Source of the DNA: Elusimicrobiota bacterium
GTDB taxonomy: Bacteria > Elusimicrobiota > Elusimicrobia > UBA1565
Direction: 5' to 3'
DNA: 64,000 bases
NCBI GenBank assembly: GCA_003450735.1
Contig: DMEZ01000014.1
Span: 32,572-96,571 of the forward strand
Made by a program: the position numbers and the translations under genes. Below are positions 1 to 9,225 of this stretch, one piece after another (positions within the stretch are counted from its first letter, which is position 1; the number at the start of each line of letters is the position of its first letter). The notes under the pieces were generated by a model. The model was not told the origin of the DNA. It did no database searches and saw only the letters and a program-made list of their open reading frames with translations.

Positions 1-2
1 GC

Positions 3-1445
3 AAGGACAGCGTCGTCGACATGGTGCGCGTCGCGGCCCATCGGGATGCGATCCCGGGCGCCCTCGCCCTGCTCGAGAAGATCAAGAAGAAGGGCTACAC
101 GGCCGTCCTGAACGTGATGGGCTTCACCAGCATGAGCGAGGCCGAGCGAGCCGAGCTGCGGAATCTGGCGCGCGGCTCTGCGGTCGACATCCTCTACGTG
201 GCGGACAGCTACGGATCCATGTTCCCTGACCAGATCCGGGGCATCTTCGAGCCCCTGCTCGAGATCGGCGGCCCTCTCGAGATCGGCTTCCACCCCCACA
301 ACAACCTCCAGATGGCCTTCGCCAACACGCTGGAGGCCCTACGGGTGGGTGTCCATTATCTGGACGCGACCCAGTTCGGCATGGGCCGCGGCGCCGGCAA
401 CCTGCCTCTCGAGACCCTTCTGGCCTACCTGCAGCAGTCCCGCAAGGACAAGTACAACGTGATCCCGGTCCTCAACTGCATCGACCGACACCTCATCGCT
501 CTGAACCGCCAGCTCGGCTGGGGGCATCAGCTGCCCTATATGCTCTCCGGCATCTTCCAGTGCCACCCCTACTACGCGCAGGACCTCGTGGAGCTCCACG
601 AGTACGCCATCGAGGACGTCTGGAAGGCGCTCGAGCGTGTCCGGCTCGCCTCCCCCGTCGGCTACGACCGCAAGCTGCTCTCCGAGATCGTGGGGAGCGG
701 CCTGCTCGGCCCCCTCCCCACGACGGAGGCGGCCGGGGACGCCTGGGCCCAGGAAGCCGCTGCGCAGGAGCCGCCGGCCTACGCCGGCCGGCACGAGGGC
801 CGGGATTTCCTGGTGCTCGCCGGCGGCCCCAGCTTGATCGAGTACAAGGACCAGGTCCAGGAGTTCATCCGCCGCCGCGACCCCATCCTCCTGGGAGCCA
901 ACAACCTGGGCGGGCATTTCGTCCCCCACTACCACGCCTTCATCAACAAGAAGCGCTTCATGTCTTACGCCGCCCAGGCACACCGAGACTCGAAGCTCCT
1001 GGTCGGCCAGTACCTCGACGACGACATGGTGCGCGAGTACTCCGGACGCGAAGTCGAACGCCTCCGCTACGCCGATCGGCTCTCCTCGGACTTCCGCATC
1101 GTCAACGGCGTCATCGGCACGAACGGCCGCACCATCGGGGTTTTGCTGTGCGCCGTGGCCATCGTGATGGGCGCCAAGCGGGTGTTCGTCGCCGGCATGG
1201 ATGGCTACGCCCATCTCCCCGAGGGCCGAGGCACCCTGTTCTACGCCGAGAAGGATGAGCCCGAGAGCCGCGAGGAGATCCTCGACCGGCACCGCTGGTG
1301 CCAGCGGATCCTGGCCTCCATCAGCGACCACCTGACCGCCTCGGGCCGGGAAGAACTCCACATCCTCACGCCCACGAGCTACCAGCAGTTCTACAAGGGG
1401 CTGCAGAACTACCTCGATGTCCCCGGCCTGGAGGCCCGGCCATGA
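3..1445 (+). CDS. HMGL-type aldolase fused to a Rossmann-like C-terminal domain (5' partial)
   Basis: The frame is open to the window edge, so the true start lies upstream; the ATG at 21 is internal (codons before it read KDSVVD). The first ~230 visible residues resemble HMG-CoA lyase-like/4-hydroxy-2-oxovalerate aldolase TIM barrels, with a metal-binding H-x-H-N-N (HPHNN) at visible residues ~97-101 and AxSYG/GxGxGxGN-type segments (ADSYGS, GMGRGAGN). From ~residue 265 a second domain begins with FLVLAGGPSLIEY, a glycine-rich nucleotide-binding-like loop resembling DUF115/MptE-like domains of surface-glycan proteins, and runs to the end. It overlaps kdsB by ATGA, so the two are probably co-translated. 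A role in making or handling an unusual keto-sugar is inferred from context; substrate unknown. Confidence 0.75.
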   Translation, partial: KDSVVDMVRVAAHRDAIPGALALLEKIKKKGYTAVLNVMGFTSMSEAERAELRNLARGSAVDILYVADSYGSMFPDQIRGIFEPLLEIGGPLEIGFHPHNNLQMAFANTLEALRVGVHYLDATQFGMGRGAGNLPLETLLAYLQQSRKDKYNVIPVLNCIDRHLIALNRQLGWGHQLPYMLSGIFQCHPYYAQDLVELHEYAIEDVWKALERVRLASPVGYDRKLLSEIVGSGLLGPLPTTEAAGDAWAQEAAAQEPPAYAGRHEGRDFLVLAGGPSLIEYKDQVQEFIRRRDPILLGANNLGGHFVPHYHAFINKKRFMSYAAQAHRDSKLLVGQYLDDDMVREYSGREVERLRYADRLSSDFRIVNGVIGTNGRTIGVLLCAVAIVMGAKRVFVAGMDGYAHLPEGRGTLFYAEKDEPESREEILDRHRWCQRILASISDHLTASGREELHILTPTSYQQFYKGLQNYLDVPGLEARP

Positions 1446-2176
1446 GGATCCTCGCGGTCATCCCCGCCCGCTTCAAGTCGAGCCGCTTCCCCGGCAAGCC
1501 GCTGGCCGACATCGGCGGCAAGCCGATGATCGCCTGGGTCTACGCCCACGCGCGGGAAGTGGCGGAGTTCGACCAGGTGCTCGTCGCCACCGACGACGAG
1601 CGCATCCGCGACGCGTGCCAAACCCTCGGCATGGACTTCATCATGACGGACCCTGCGCATCCGACCGGGACCGACCGCCTGGGCGAGGTGGCCCGGCGCA
1701 CGAAGGCCGATCTGTACGTGAATATCCAGGGCGACGAACCCATGCTGGAGGCAGCGACGATCCGTGCCGCCCTGGCCCCCTATCTGTCGAGCGAGGGGCC
1801 GCGGCCTCCGGTCACGAACCTCATGACCCGCATCCGCCGTCCGGAGGACGTCGAGGCCCCGACGGTGATCAAAGTCGTCGTGAACGCCCGCTCCGAAGCG
1901 CTGTTCATGTCCCGGGCCCCCATCCCGTTCGCCAAGAAGGGCGGCGACCCCGCCCGCTATAAGCAGGTCTGCGTCTACGCCTTCACGCCGGAGGCTCTGA
2001 GCCGGTTCTGCGAACTGGGCTCGGGCCGGGTGGAGCAGGTGGAGGAGATCGAGCTGCTGCGCTTCATCGAAGCCGGGATGCCGGTGCGGATGATCGAGGT
2101 GGAGCGGGACACGACGGCCGTGGACACGCCGGCGGACCTGGAGACGGTCCGACGGATGATGCTCGGGAAAGCCTAG
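1442..2176 (+). CDS. kdsB: 3-deoxy-manno-octulosonate cytidylyltransferase (CMP-Kdo synthetase)
   Basis: The 244-residue product activates Kdo with CTP to CMP-Kdo for lipid A-core assembly in the cytoplasm. The N-terminus has the family signature IPARFKSSRFPGKPL (residues ~7-21) and NIQGDEP at 94-100, and the length matches KdsB. A longer frame begins at 1298, but the ATG at 1442 starts exactly at the conserved MRILAVIPAR and overlaps the preceding stop (ATGA), so it is chosen. A kdsD-like isomerase lies at 6309, consistent with a Kdo pathway. A CMP-transferase for another nonulosonate is possible but less likely. Confidence 0.9.
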   Translation: MRILAVIPARFKSSRFPGKPLADIGGKPMIAWVYAHAREVAEFDQVLVATDDERIRDACQTLGMDFIMTDPAHPTGTDRLGEVARRTKADLYVNIQGDEPMLEAATIRAALAPYLSSEGPRPPVTNLMTRIRRPEDVEAPTVIKVVVNARSEALFMSRAPIPFAKKGGDPARYKQVCVYAFTPEALSRFCELGSGRVEQVEEIELLRFIEAGMPVRMIEVERDTTAVDTPADLETVRRMMLGKA

Positions 2177-3909
2177 CCCAGCACCGCTCCCCGCCAGGCC
2201 GCCCGGTCGAGCCGCGAGAAGACCTGCCGCAGCCTGCTCCGCAGGGCCTCCGGCGCCCCTTCCGGCGGCGCCTTCCGCAGCCCTTCCAGCCGCTCCCGCA
2301 GGTCCGCGTCCGACGCGGTGGGGATCTCCCCGTCCGGGAACATGTCGGTCGGCTCCACGTCCAGCAGACGCTCCGGCCGGTAGCGCAGCACGGGACGCCC
2401 GGCGGCGAGGGCGTCCAGCCCGGCCGTGCTCCCGGTGAAGACGACGACCCCGCAGGCGGCCAAGGCCTCGCTCATCGGACCTTCGGCGAGCCGGGCGCGC
2501 AGCCGGGTCCGGCGGACGTCCTCGGGCCCGGAGGGATGCGGCCGCAGCAGGAACTCCCCTCCGGGGAGCCCCCGGGGATAGGCGCGCTCGAGCGCCGCCG
2601 TCAAGTGCCGCGCGTGGAAGGGGTCGATGGGCAGCACGATGAGCACGTTCCCGTTCGGCGGCAGGGCGGGCGGCGCGCCGTCCTTGAGGAGATGCGCGTA
2701 TCGGCGGGTGCCGCCGACCTTCAGCCGTCCTGCGGGAAACCCCGCCTCGCGCAGGACGCGGGCGGGCTGCTCTCCCGAAGTCAGGAGGACGTCCGGCAGG
2801 GGGCTCTCCAGGTACTCTCGCTCCGTCGAGAAGAACGGCAGTTGGAACTCCGGGACCGTGGTGTGCTGGTAGCCCACGCTGCGCACCCCGGCGGCTTTCG
2901 CGGCCAGGACGAGCATCCGCTCCTGGGGCTGCGCCTCCCAGGGCATCACCACGGCCCTGAAGCGGCCCTCGGCGAGGAGGGCCCGGACGCAATCCAGGAA
3001 CAACCGGTAGGCGCAGCGGCCGGCGCGGGAGAAATCGTGCCACCATTCCCTCTCCAGCAGCCGGCCGACGGGGAGACCCGAGAGGTCCGCTCGCGGCGGC
3101 AGGGATGGGGGCAGCGCCGCCAGGGCGTCGAAGAACCCGCCCCAGGACGCCCAGAGGATGGCCGGGAGCACCGCAGCCTTGCGCCGCGCGAGCTGGGGTT
3201 CGAAGCCCGTGCTGTCGGAATAGACGAGCCTCGCCGAAGGGACTCCGTCTTCGGAAAGCTCCTTGTCCAGGCCGGGCAGGAAGGGGTCCTCCCAGCCCTC
3301 CTCCCCTTGGAGGCTCCGGGCCGTGAGGTGGCTGTAGATGAGCACCCCCTCCATGCGCGGGCCGCCCGGCCGCCCCCGCCAGCAAGCCTCCTGGCGCAGC
3401 CGCCCCCACGCAGTCCTCGACGCCCATTTCAGCCGCCGGGCCAGCCCGAGGAGGAGCGGCTGCAGGCGCATCGGCACGAGCGTCCGCGGGGCGTCGACCC
3501 GGGCTGAGGGGGAGCCGGCGAGGGCCTCCTCCAGCTGGCAGAGCAGCCATGGGTCCTCGACGACCACCGTCAGGGAGCCTCCGCCCGCGGCCAGGCGCCA
3601 AGAGACCCCCAGGTAGCAGCAGAGCAGGAAGAGGTCGGAGGCGTCCCAAGCCTTGCCCGGGAGAGTCCCCGCCCACCACGAAGCCGCGTCCGCCCCTTTC
3701 CCCAGCCTGGCGGTCAGCTCCAGGAACGGCCCCTTGAGGCGGCGGGCCTCCTCGTTCAGGAGCCCTCCCAGGGCGCGGGGCGGCCGGCCGAGGCGCTCCT
3801 CCAGCCGCGCCGGAAGGGAGGCCTCCTTGCCGAGGACCAGCCAGTCGGACGCCGGGGCTTCGAGACGGGCTCGGGAGGGAGGGCAGAAGAGGACCATGAC
3901 GCGAGGCAT
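2173..3909 (-). CDS. surface carbohydrate biosynthesis protein, GT-B-like
   Basis: The 578-residue product has no signal peptide. The C-terminal half contains GYQHTTVPEF, LTSGEQPARVLREAGFP, RPHPSG and VVFTGSTAGLDALAAGRPVL, the pattern of GT-B glycosyltransferases and polysaccharide-biosynthesis proteins that bind a nucleotide-sugar in the C-terminal Rossmann fold. It resembles the surface-carbohydrate family TIGR04326 (seen in Leptospira O-antigen loci). It is convergent with kdsB (4-bp overlap) and divergent from the radical SAM gene. Start uncertain: a -10-like TAAAGT directly abuts the ATG at 3909, so the ATG at 3897 (MVLFC) could be the real start. Donor and acceptor are unknown. Confidence 0.7.
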   Translation of the reverse strand: MPRVMVLFCPPSRARLEAPASDWLVLGKEASLPARLEERLGRPPRALGGLLNEEARRLKGPFLELTARLGKGADAASWWAGTLPGKAWDASDLFLLCCYLGVSWRLAAGGGSLTVVVEDPWLLCQLEEALAGSPSARVDAPRTLVPMRLQPLLLGLARRLKWASRTAWGRLRQEACWRGRPGGPRMEGVLIYSHLTARSLQGEEGWEDPFLPGLDKELSEDGVPSARLVYSDSTGFEPQLARRKAAVLPAILWASWGGFFDALAALPPSLPPRADLSGLPVGRLLEREWWHDFSRAGRCAYRLFLDCVRALLAEGRFRAVVMPWEAQPQERMLVLAAKAAGVRSVGYQHTTVPEFQLPFFSTEREYLESPLPDVLLTSGEQPARVLREAGFPAGRLKVGGTRRYAHLLKDGAPPALPPNGNVLIVLPIDPFHARHLTAALERAYPRGLPGGEFLLRPHPSGPEDVRRTRLRARLAEGPMSEALAACGVVVFTGSTAGLDALAAGRPVLRYRPERLLDVEPTDMFPDGEIPTASDADLRERLEGLRKAPPEGAPEALRSRLRQVFSRLDRAAWRGAVLG

Positions 3910-3946
3910 ACTTTACCATGTCCGGCTCCGCCGCGTCAGCAAATGG

Positions 3947-3952
3947 TATCAT
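3947..3952 (+). promoter_or_regulatory. -10 element (TATCAT) for the radical SAM gene
   Basis: TATCAT with an upstream G-rich extended region lies 24 bp before the ATG at 3977, in the divergent intergenic gap 3910-3976. No convincing -35 is visible. Confidence 0.45.
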
Positions 3953-3976
3953 CGGCCTCAGAGCCCCCCGAGCCCC

Positions 3977-5380
3977 ATGCGCGTCCTGTTCGTCATCACC
4001 AATATCAACGGCACCTACGGGGATGCCTACTCCTTCGGCCTGGCCTCCATCGCCAGCGTCGCAAGGGAGAAGGGCTGGGAGTACGACTACGCAGTCATCA
4101 ACACCCGGGAGGAGTTGGAGGCCTTCTGCCGCAAGACCGCGGCCCGCCCCCCGCGCCTCGTCGCCTACACGGCCGTCTCGTCCCAGTTCTCCTTCGTCAA
4201 GGAGATCTCGGCCAAGGTCCGGTCCGCCTGCCCCGAAGGGGTGGTCCAGGTCTGCGGAGGGGTCCACCCCACGATCTTCCCCGGCTGCGCCCTGGAAGCC
4301 CCATCCCTTGACGGCATCTTCATCGGGGAATGCGACCTCGCCTTCGCGGATTTCCTCGACTCTCTGAGCGCGGGACGCTCCTTCAAAGAGGTGAGGAACT
4401 TCGCCCATGTCGAGGCAGGGGCCCTGCGCAAGAACCCGTTCTACCCCCTCCTCGAGTCGCTCGCCGCGCTCCCTTTCCCGGAGCGGGAGCGCTATGGATA
4501 CCAGCGCTTCATCGAGAAGGACGGCTACGCCCACTTCATGTTCAGCCGCGGCTGCCCCTTCAACTGCAGCTACTGCAGCAACCACGCCATCGCCCGCGTC
4601 TACGGCCGGCACTCCAACAAGCCCCGGTACCGGAGCCCCGAACGCTGCATCGAGGAGATCCGAGAGCTCTCCCGCCGCTATTCGTTCCAGAAGGTGTTCG
4701 TGGGGGATGACACCTTCGGGCTGGACCGCGCCTGGACGCGGGAGTTCTGCGGACTCTACGCTCGGGAGATCGGCCTGCCGCTGGTCTGCCAGCTCCGGGT
4801 CAACATCGTGGAGGAGGGCCTCCTGGCGGACCTCCGCCGCGCCGGCTGCGTCTACGTCAGCTGCGGCGTCGAGTCCGGCAACGAACGGATGCGCAACCAG
4901 GTGATGAAGCGCAACATCTCGGACCGGCAGATCGTGGACGCCTACGCGCTGTTCAAGCGCTACGGCATGCGCGCCAACGCCATCAACATGATCGGCCTCC
5001 CTCACGAGGACGAAGACATGATCCGCGACACGATCGCCCTCAACCGGCGCATCCGCCCCGACAGCAGCGGCGTCAACATCTTCTACCCCTACCGGGGGAC
5101 GGAGCTGGGCGACCGCTGCTTCGCGGAGGGTCTGGTGGACGAGGCGGCGTACTCGAATTTCAGCCAGGAACGACGCGACTCAGTGCTCAAGTTCTCCCCC
5201 GAGTTCAAAGAGAAGCTGCGGTACTATCAGGAGAACTGGGAGCTGCTGGTCTTCGCCCATCGGCCCCTCAAGCTCGGCCGCGTCTGGCTCCCCAGGTTCA
5301 TGCAGCAGCACTTCCCCTCCGTCTGGGACAGGGCCCGGAGTCTCAAGAGGTCCTTGTCGGGCCGGCGCGGCCCCGCATGA
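3977..5380 (+). CDS. B12-binding radical SAM protein
   Basis: The 467-residue product starts with a cobalamin-binding-type Rossmann domain (~1-135; VCGGVHPTIFP and IFIGECD are typical) followed by a radical SAM barrel. The [4Fe-4S] motif CxxxCxxC is CPFNCSYC, with cysteines at 193, 197 and 200. Members often perform methylations or rearrangements on sugars, lipids or antibiotics; here the context is surface-glycan synthesis. The frame opens upstream at 3653, but ATG 3977 begins the conserved MRVLFVITN and lies behind the -10 element, so it is chosen. Substrate not predictable. Confidence 0.85.
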   Translation: MRVLFVITNINGTYGDAYSFGLASIASVAREKGWEYDYAVINTREELEAFCRKTAARPPRLVAYTAVSSQFSFVKEISAKVRSACPEGVVQVCGGVHPTIFPGCALEAPSLDGIFIGECDLAFADFLDSLSAGRSFKEVRNFAHVEAGALRKNPFYPLLESLAALPFPERERYGYQRFIEKDGYAHFMFSRGCPFNCSYCSNHAIARVYGRHSNKPRYRSPERCIEEIRELSRRYSFQKVFVGDDTFGLDRAWTREFCGLYAREIGLPLVCQLRVNIVEEGLLADLRRAGCVYVSCGVESGNERMRNQVMKRNISDRQIVDAYALFKRYGMRANAINMIGLPHEDEDMIRDTIALNRRIRPDSSGVNIFYPYRGTELGDRCFAEGLVDEAAYSNFSQERRDSVLKFSPEFKEKLRYYQENWELLVFAHRPLKLGRVWLPRFMQQHFPSVWDRARSLKRSLSGRRGPA

Positions 5381-5395
5381 ACCTTCGATAGTTGA

Positions 5396-5401
5396 TAGAA
5401 T
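5396..5401 (+). promoter_or_regulatory. -10 element (TAGAAT), probable leaderless start
   Basis: TTGATAGAAT ends 8 bp before the ATG at 5410. With the usual 6-8 bp from -10 to the transcription start, the mRNA would begin at or next to the start codon. It heads the long glycan operon. Confidence 0.55.
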
Positions 5402-5409
5402 ACCCTCGA

Positions 5410-6306
5410 ATGAAGGTGCTAATCACCGGCAGCACGGGCCTGCTGGCCAAAGGCTTCGAGGAAACCGCCCCGGGCCCGCAGGAGATCGTCGGCGTCCACC
5501 TGCGGAGCTATCAGGCCCAGGACTCCCGAGCGCGCCACCGGACCCTCGACGTCCGCGACGGGGCGGCCGTGGAGCGCCTCTTCTCCGAGGAGCGCTTCGA
5601 CGCCGTCGTCCACGCAGCCGGTATCGCCTCCGTGGATCAGGTCGAGAAGCATCCCGAGGAGGGCCGCCGCTCGAACCTGGGAGGCACCCTGAACGTCGCG
5701 CGCGCCTGCCGGGAGCATGGCGCCTACCTGGTGTACGTCTCCACCAACGCGGTCTTCGACGGCACCCGCCCCCCCTACGCCGAGGACTCCCCGACCAGCC
5801 CCCTCCACCACTACGGGCGCATCAAGCTCGAGTGCGAGCAGGCGGCCGCACGGGAGGCCGGCCCCCACGCCATCGTGCGGCCGATCCTGATGTACGGCTG
5901 GAACCACTCGGTCAACCGCCCCAATCCCGTGACCTGGATCTACGAGAAGCTCCTGCACGGCGACGAGGTCCAGCTGGTCGACGACGTCTTCGAGAACCCC
6001 CTGCACAACCACCAGTGCGGGCGGGCGCTCTGGCGCATCCTCGAGCGCAGGCCCTCGGGCCTCTTCCATCTCGCCGGAGCGGACCGCGTCAGCCGGTGGG
6101 AGCTGGGGCTCAAGGTCGCCGAGACCTTCGGGCTCGACGCGGCCCTCCTCCAGCGGGTCGACTCCTCGCGCTTCCCCGGCATCGCCCCGCGCCCCAAGGA
6201 CACGACCTTCTCGACTTGGCGCATGCAGGAGGAGCTCGGCGTCGCGCCGATGACCCTGGCGGAGGGGCTCGGGCAGATGAAGGCGGCGATGGGAATCGGA
6301 GTGTGA
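5410..6306 (+). CDS. NAD(P)-dependent sugar reductase, RmlD-like SDR
   Basis: The 298-residue extended short-chain dehydrogenase has a cofactor loop GSTGLLAKG (7-15) close to RmlD's GxxGQLG, an STNAVFDG segment (111-118) and the catalytic pair Tyr135/Lys139 (YGRIK). RmlD-like enzymes reduce dTDP-4-keto-6-deoxysugars. The ATG at 5410 is preferred over 5392 because MKVLITG is the family start and because of the closely spaced -10. It is the first gene of a run of mostly overlapping genes to 15782. Other rml genes are not in the window, so the substrate may differ. Confidence 0.8.
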   Translation: MKVLITGSTGLLAKGFEETAPGPQEIVGVHLRSYQAQDSRARHRTLDVRDGAAVERLFSEERFDAVVHAAGIASVDQVEKHPEEGRRSNLGGTLNVARACREHGAYLVYVSTNAVFDGTRPPYAEDSPTSPLHHYGRIKLECEQAAAREAGPHAIVRPILMYGWNHSVNRPNPVTWIYEKLLHGDEVQLVDDVFENPLHNHQCGRALWRILERRPSGLFHLAGADRVSRWELGLKVAETFGLDAALLQRVDSSRFPGIAPRPKDTTFSTWRMQEELGVAPMTLAEGLGQMKAAMGIGV

Positions 6307-6308
6307 CC

Positions 6309-7295
6309 ATGAAGAAGGCCCCGTCCGTCCTGGCGACCATCCGGAGGGTCCTCGGACTCGAAGTCCAGGCCTTGATCCGCGTCCGGGAGTCCGTGGACGC
6401 GAGCTATGTCCGCGCCGTGCGGCTGGCCTCCCGCTGCCGGGGGAAGATCATCGTGACCGGCATGGGGAAGTCCGGGCTCATCGCCCAGAAGATCGCCGCG
6501 ACCCTCTCCTCGACCGGCACCCCGGCCCTCCACCTCCATCCGGCCGAGGCCATGCACGGAGACCTCGGGATGGTCGAGGCGCGGGACCTCGTGCTGGCCA
6601 TCGGGAAGTCCGGGGAGTCCCCGGAGCTGACCGCCATCCTCCCGGCCCTCAGGAAGATCGGCGTGAAGATCATCGCGATGACCTCCCGCCCGCGCTCCAC
6701 CCTCGCCCGCAGCGCGCAGACGGTCCTGCTTCTGCCGGTGGACCGGGAAGCCTGCCCGCTCAACCTCGCCCCGACCTGCAGCACCACCGCGGCCCTCGCG
6801 GTCGGGGACGCCCTGGCCGTCGCCCTCATGGAGCTGCGCGGCTTCGGGCGCGAGCACTTCGCCCGCCTCCACCCCGGGGGCCCCCTCGGCAGGCGGCTGA
6901 CGCTCAAGGTCGAGGACATCATGCGCTCCGGCGAGGACAACCCCCTCATCCGCGCCGACGCCTCCATCCAGCGCCTGCTCTCCGAGATCACCAGCAAGCA
7001 GGCCGGGGCCGTCAACGTGATCGACCGGAAGGGGCGCCTGATCGGCCTCGTGACCGACTTCGACATCCGGAGGACCCTGCGGCAGCTGCCCAAGGGACGC
7101 GACCTCCTCGCCCTCACGATCCCCGAGGTCATGAACCCGAAGCCCACCGCGATCCTGGCGTCGCGGCCGGCCCTCGAGGCCGTCGAGCTCATGGCCGACC
7201 GGAAAGACCCCTTCAACGTCCTCCCCGTCGTGGACGGACGCGGCCGCTCGGTGGGCCTGGTGCAGGTCCACGACCTCCGGGCCCACGGGCTGTGA
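6309..7295 (+). CDS. kdsD: arabinose-5-phosphate isomerase (KpsF/GutQ/KdsD family)
   Basis: The 328-residue product converts ribulose-5-phosphate to arabinose-5-phosphate, the first step to Kdo. A SIS domain covers ~30-180 with GMGKSGL (51-57), AIGKSGESPEL (97-107) and CSTTAALA; two CBS domains follow from ~203 (DIMRSGED and PEVMNPKPTA). Length and architecture match KdsD. The frame is open upstream to 5832, but the ATG at 6309, 2 bp after the preceding stop, begins the recognisable protein. With kdsB at 1442 it supplies Kdo synthesis. Confidence 0.9.
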   Translation: MKKAPSVLATIRRVLGLEVQALIRVRESVDASYVRAVRLASRCRGKIIVTGMGKSGLIAQKIAATLSSTGTPALHLHPAEAMHGDLGMVEARDLVLAIGKSGESPELTAILPALRKIGVKIIAMTSRPRSTLARSAQTVLLLPVDREACPLNLAPTCSTTAALAVGDALAVALMELRGFGREHFARLHPGGPLGRRLTLKVEDIMRSGEDNPLIRADASIQRLLSEITSKQAGAVNVIDRKGRLIGLVTDFDIRRTLRQLPKGRDLLALTIPEVMNPKPTAILASRPALEAVELMADRKDPFNVLPVVDGRGRSVGLVQVHDLRAHGL

Positions 7296-8206
7296 CGGCG
7301 GCCCCGGAAGTCTCGGTCCTCATCCCAGCCTTTAACGCGGCGGCCTTCATCGAGAAGACCCTGGAGAGCGTCCGGGCCCAGACCTACCGGGACTTCGAGA
7401 TCGTCGTGACCGACGACGGCTCGACCGACGGGACGCACGCGGTGGTCGAAGGCTGGCTGAAGCGGCAGGGCCTGCGCGGCCGCTGCGTCCGGCAGGAGAA
7501 CAAGCGCATCGCCGCCGCACGGAACACCGCCATGCGCGAGAGCCAGGGCGCCTTCCTCGCCTTCCTGGACCACGACGACCTCTGGTATCCCGACAAGCTC
7601 GAGGTCGTGATGCGGGAGTTCCGGGAGCACCCGGAAGCCGACCTCGTGGGCCACAGCGAGAACATCGTCCAGGACGGCAGGGTCCTGGAGGTGAAGCACT
7701 ACGGGCCCTGGGTCGAGGGGATGTACGAGCGCCTCCTCTTCAAGGGCAACGCCCTGTCCCCCTCCTCGACGACGGTGCGCCGAGCCAAGGCCCTCTCCGT
7801 CGGGGGGTTCCGGGAGGACCCGGAGTTCAACACCGTCGAGGACTACGACTACTGGATGCGCCTGAGCCGGGTCGCGGTCTTCCGGTTCATCGGCCGCGTT
7901 TTGGGCGAGTACCAGGTGGTCGAAAGGGCCGCTTCCCGCAAGGTCGAATACCACCACTCGAACCTGGAGGCCCTGCTCCGGGACCACTTCGCCGCCCTCT
8001 ATGGCGAGGCCCCCGACTTCCCGGCCCGCCTGCGCATGCGCCGCCGGCTCTCGGCCGTCTACCGCTCCGCTTTGGGCCAGCTGATGCGGCAGGGCGAGGA
8101 CGCCGCGCTGCAGAAGGCGTACGCCCTCCGGATGCTGCGCGCCTTCCCTTTCGAGCCCAAGAACCTGGCCCGAGCCGCCCTCTGGGCGCTGGGCTTCGCG
8201 CGATGA
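7292..8206 (+). CDS. family 2 glycosyltransferase
   Basis: The 304-residue GT-A enzyme starts at a GTG overlapping the kdsD stop (GTGA). It shows EVSVLIPAFNAAAFIEKTLESV (N-terminal nucleotide-binding strand), TDDGSTDGT at ~42-50, DHDDLWYP (the DxD-like metal site) and EDYDYWMRL, the acceptor-side acidic motif. No transmembrane segment is apparent. It probably adds one sugar to a lipid-linked glycan on the cytoplasmic side; donor unknown. Confidence 0.85.
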   Translation: MTAAPEVSVLIPAFNAAAFIEKTLESVRAQTYRDFEIVVTDDGSTDGTHAVVEGWLKRQGLRGRCVRQENKRIAAARNTAMRESQGAFLAFLDHDDLWYPDKLEVVMREFREHPEADLVGHSENIVQDGRVLEVKHYGPWVEGMYERLLFKGNALSPSSTTVRRAKALSVGGFREDPEFNTVEDYDYWMRLSRVAVFRFIGRVLGEYQVVERAASRKVEYHHSNLEALLRDHFAALYGEAPDFPARLRMRRRLSAVYRSALGQLMRQGEDAALQKAYALRMLRAFPFEPKNLARAALWALGFAR

Positions 8207-9225
8207 GCGAGGGCCTGCTCGCCACGGTCTACGCGCCCCCCCGGGCGCGCGCGCCCTGGCGGCTCGAGCAGTTCCTGCCCGGCTTCGAGATCCGCTACTT
8301 CAGCTTCGGCCGCCGCGCGCTCGCGGCCGGCTTGAAGGCCGTCCTGGGCTCCTCCCCCCGCACCGTCCTGCTCCCCGAGCTCATCTGCGGCGACCTGCTC
8401 TGCGCCCTCGCCGCGGCCGGCGCCTCCCCGGTCTTCTATCGGGTCGGCCCGGACCTGCGGCCGGCCGAGGGGCCGGAGCGCTGGCCTTCGGCGGGAGCGG
8501 TGCTCGCCGTGGATTATTTCGGCTTCCCGCAGGACCTCTCCTTGTTCCAGGCGTACGCGGCCCGGACGGGGGCGGTCCTCATCGAGGACAACGCCCACGG
8601 CCTCTTCAGCCGGGATGAGAGCGGGGCCTTCCTGGGCTCGCGCGCCGACCTGGGCCTCTTCAGCCTGCGCAAGACGCTCCCCATCCCGGACGGCGGAGCG
8701 CTCGTCTTCCGGAAGGACGACGAGCGCCTGCGGGCCCTCCCGCAGGACGCCTTCCGCGGCCCCGGGGGCCTGCGGGCCGCGCTCAAGTCCGCCCTGCGCC
8801 CGCTCGCGCTCCCGCTGGGAGCGCGGCGCTTCCACGGGATGCTCTCCGCCCTGCGGGGGGCCCGCGTCCCCGGCGCGGGCTCCGAATCAGCGCTCCCCTC
8901 TCCCGAAGCGCCCTGCGGCCTCCTCGCCTCGCCCATCGCGGCGGCCGACCCGGAGACGGAGGTCTCCCGCAGGAGGGCTCTCTACCTCCTGCTCGAGAGC
9001 CGGCTGCGCCTGGAGGGCTTCGAGCCGGTCTTCGCCTCCCTGCCCGCCAACACCGCCCCCTACGCCTTCCCCTTCCGCGTGAAGGAGGCCGACCAGGAGC
9101 GCGCGCGCCGCGCGCTCGCGGCCCAGGGACTCGAGCCCCTGCCCTGGCCCGACCTGCCTTGCGCCCTGGCCGCCCGGGCGCCGGCGCACCACCGGGACAT
9201 CCGGCTCGCCCACTTCCTATGGTGA
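8203..9225 (+). CDS. DegT/DnrJ-like PLP-dependent protein, divergent
   Basis: The 340-residue product overlaps the glycosyltransferase by ATGA. It shows a shortened DegT/DnrJ/EryC1 pattern: EDNAH at 128-132 (PLP-ring-stacking region), FSLRKTLPIPDGGAL with Lys157 in the Schiff-base position, and LPELICGD near residues 57-64. The usual H-x-x-K of DegT aminotransferases is replaced by SLRK, so this may be an atypical member. It could make an amino sugar used by the FemAB-like and deacetylase neighbours, but function is inferred from fold only. Confidence 0.65.
   Translation: MSEGLLATVYAPPRARAPWRLEQFLPGFEIRYFSFGRRALAAGLKAVLGSSPRTVLLPELICGDLLCALAAAGASPVFYRVGPDLRPAEGPERWPSAGAVLAVDYFGFPQDLSLFQAYAARTGAVLIEDNAHGLFSRDESGAFLGSRADLGLFSLRKTLPIPDGGALVFRKDDERLRALPQDAFRGPGGLRAALKSALRPLALPLGARRFHGMLSALRGARVPGAGSESALPSPEAPCGLLASPIAAADPETEVSRRRALYLLLESRLRLEGFEPVFASLPANTAPYAFPFRVKEADQERARRALAAQGLEPLPWPDLPCALAARAPAHHRDIRLAHFLW

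Noticed and set aside
1409..5005. 1198-codon minus-strand open frame
   Set aside because: Shadow spanning kdsB, an opposing-frame gene and the radical SAM gene; no domain pattern.
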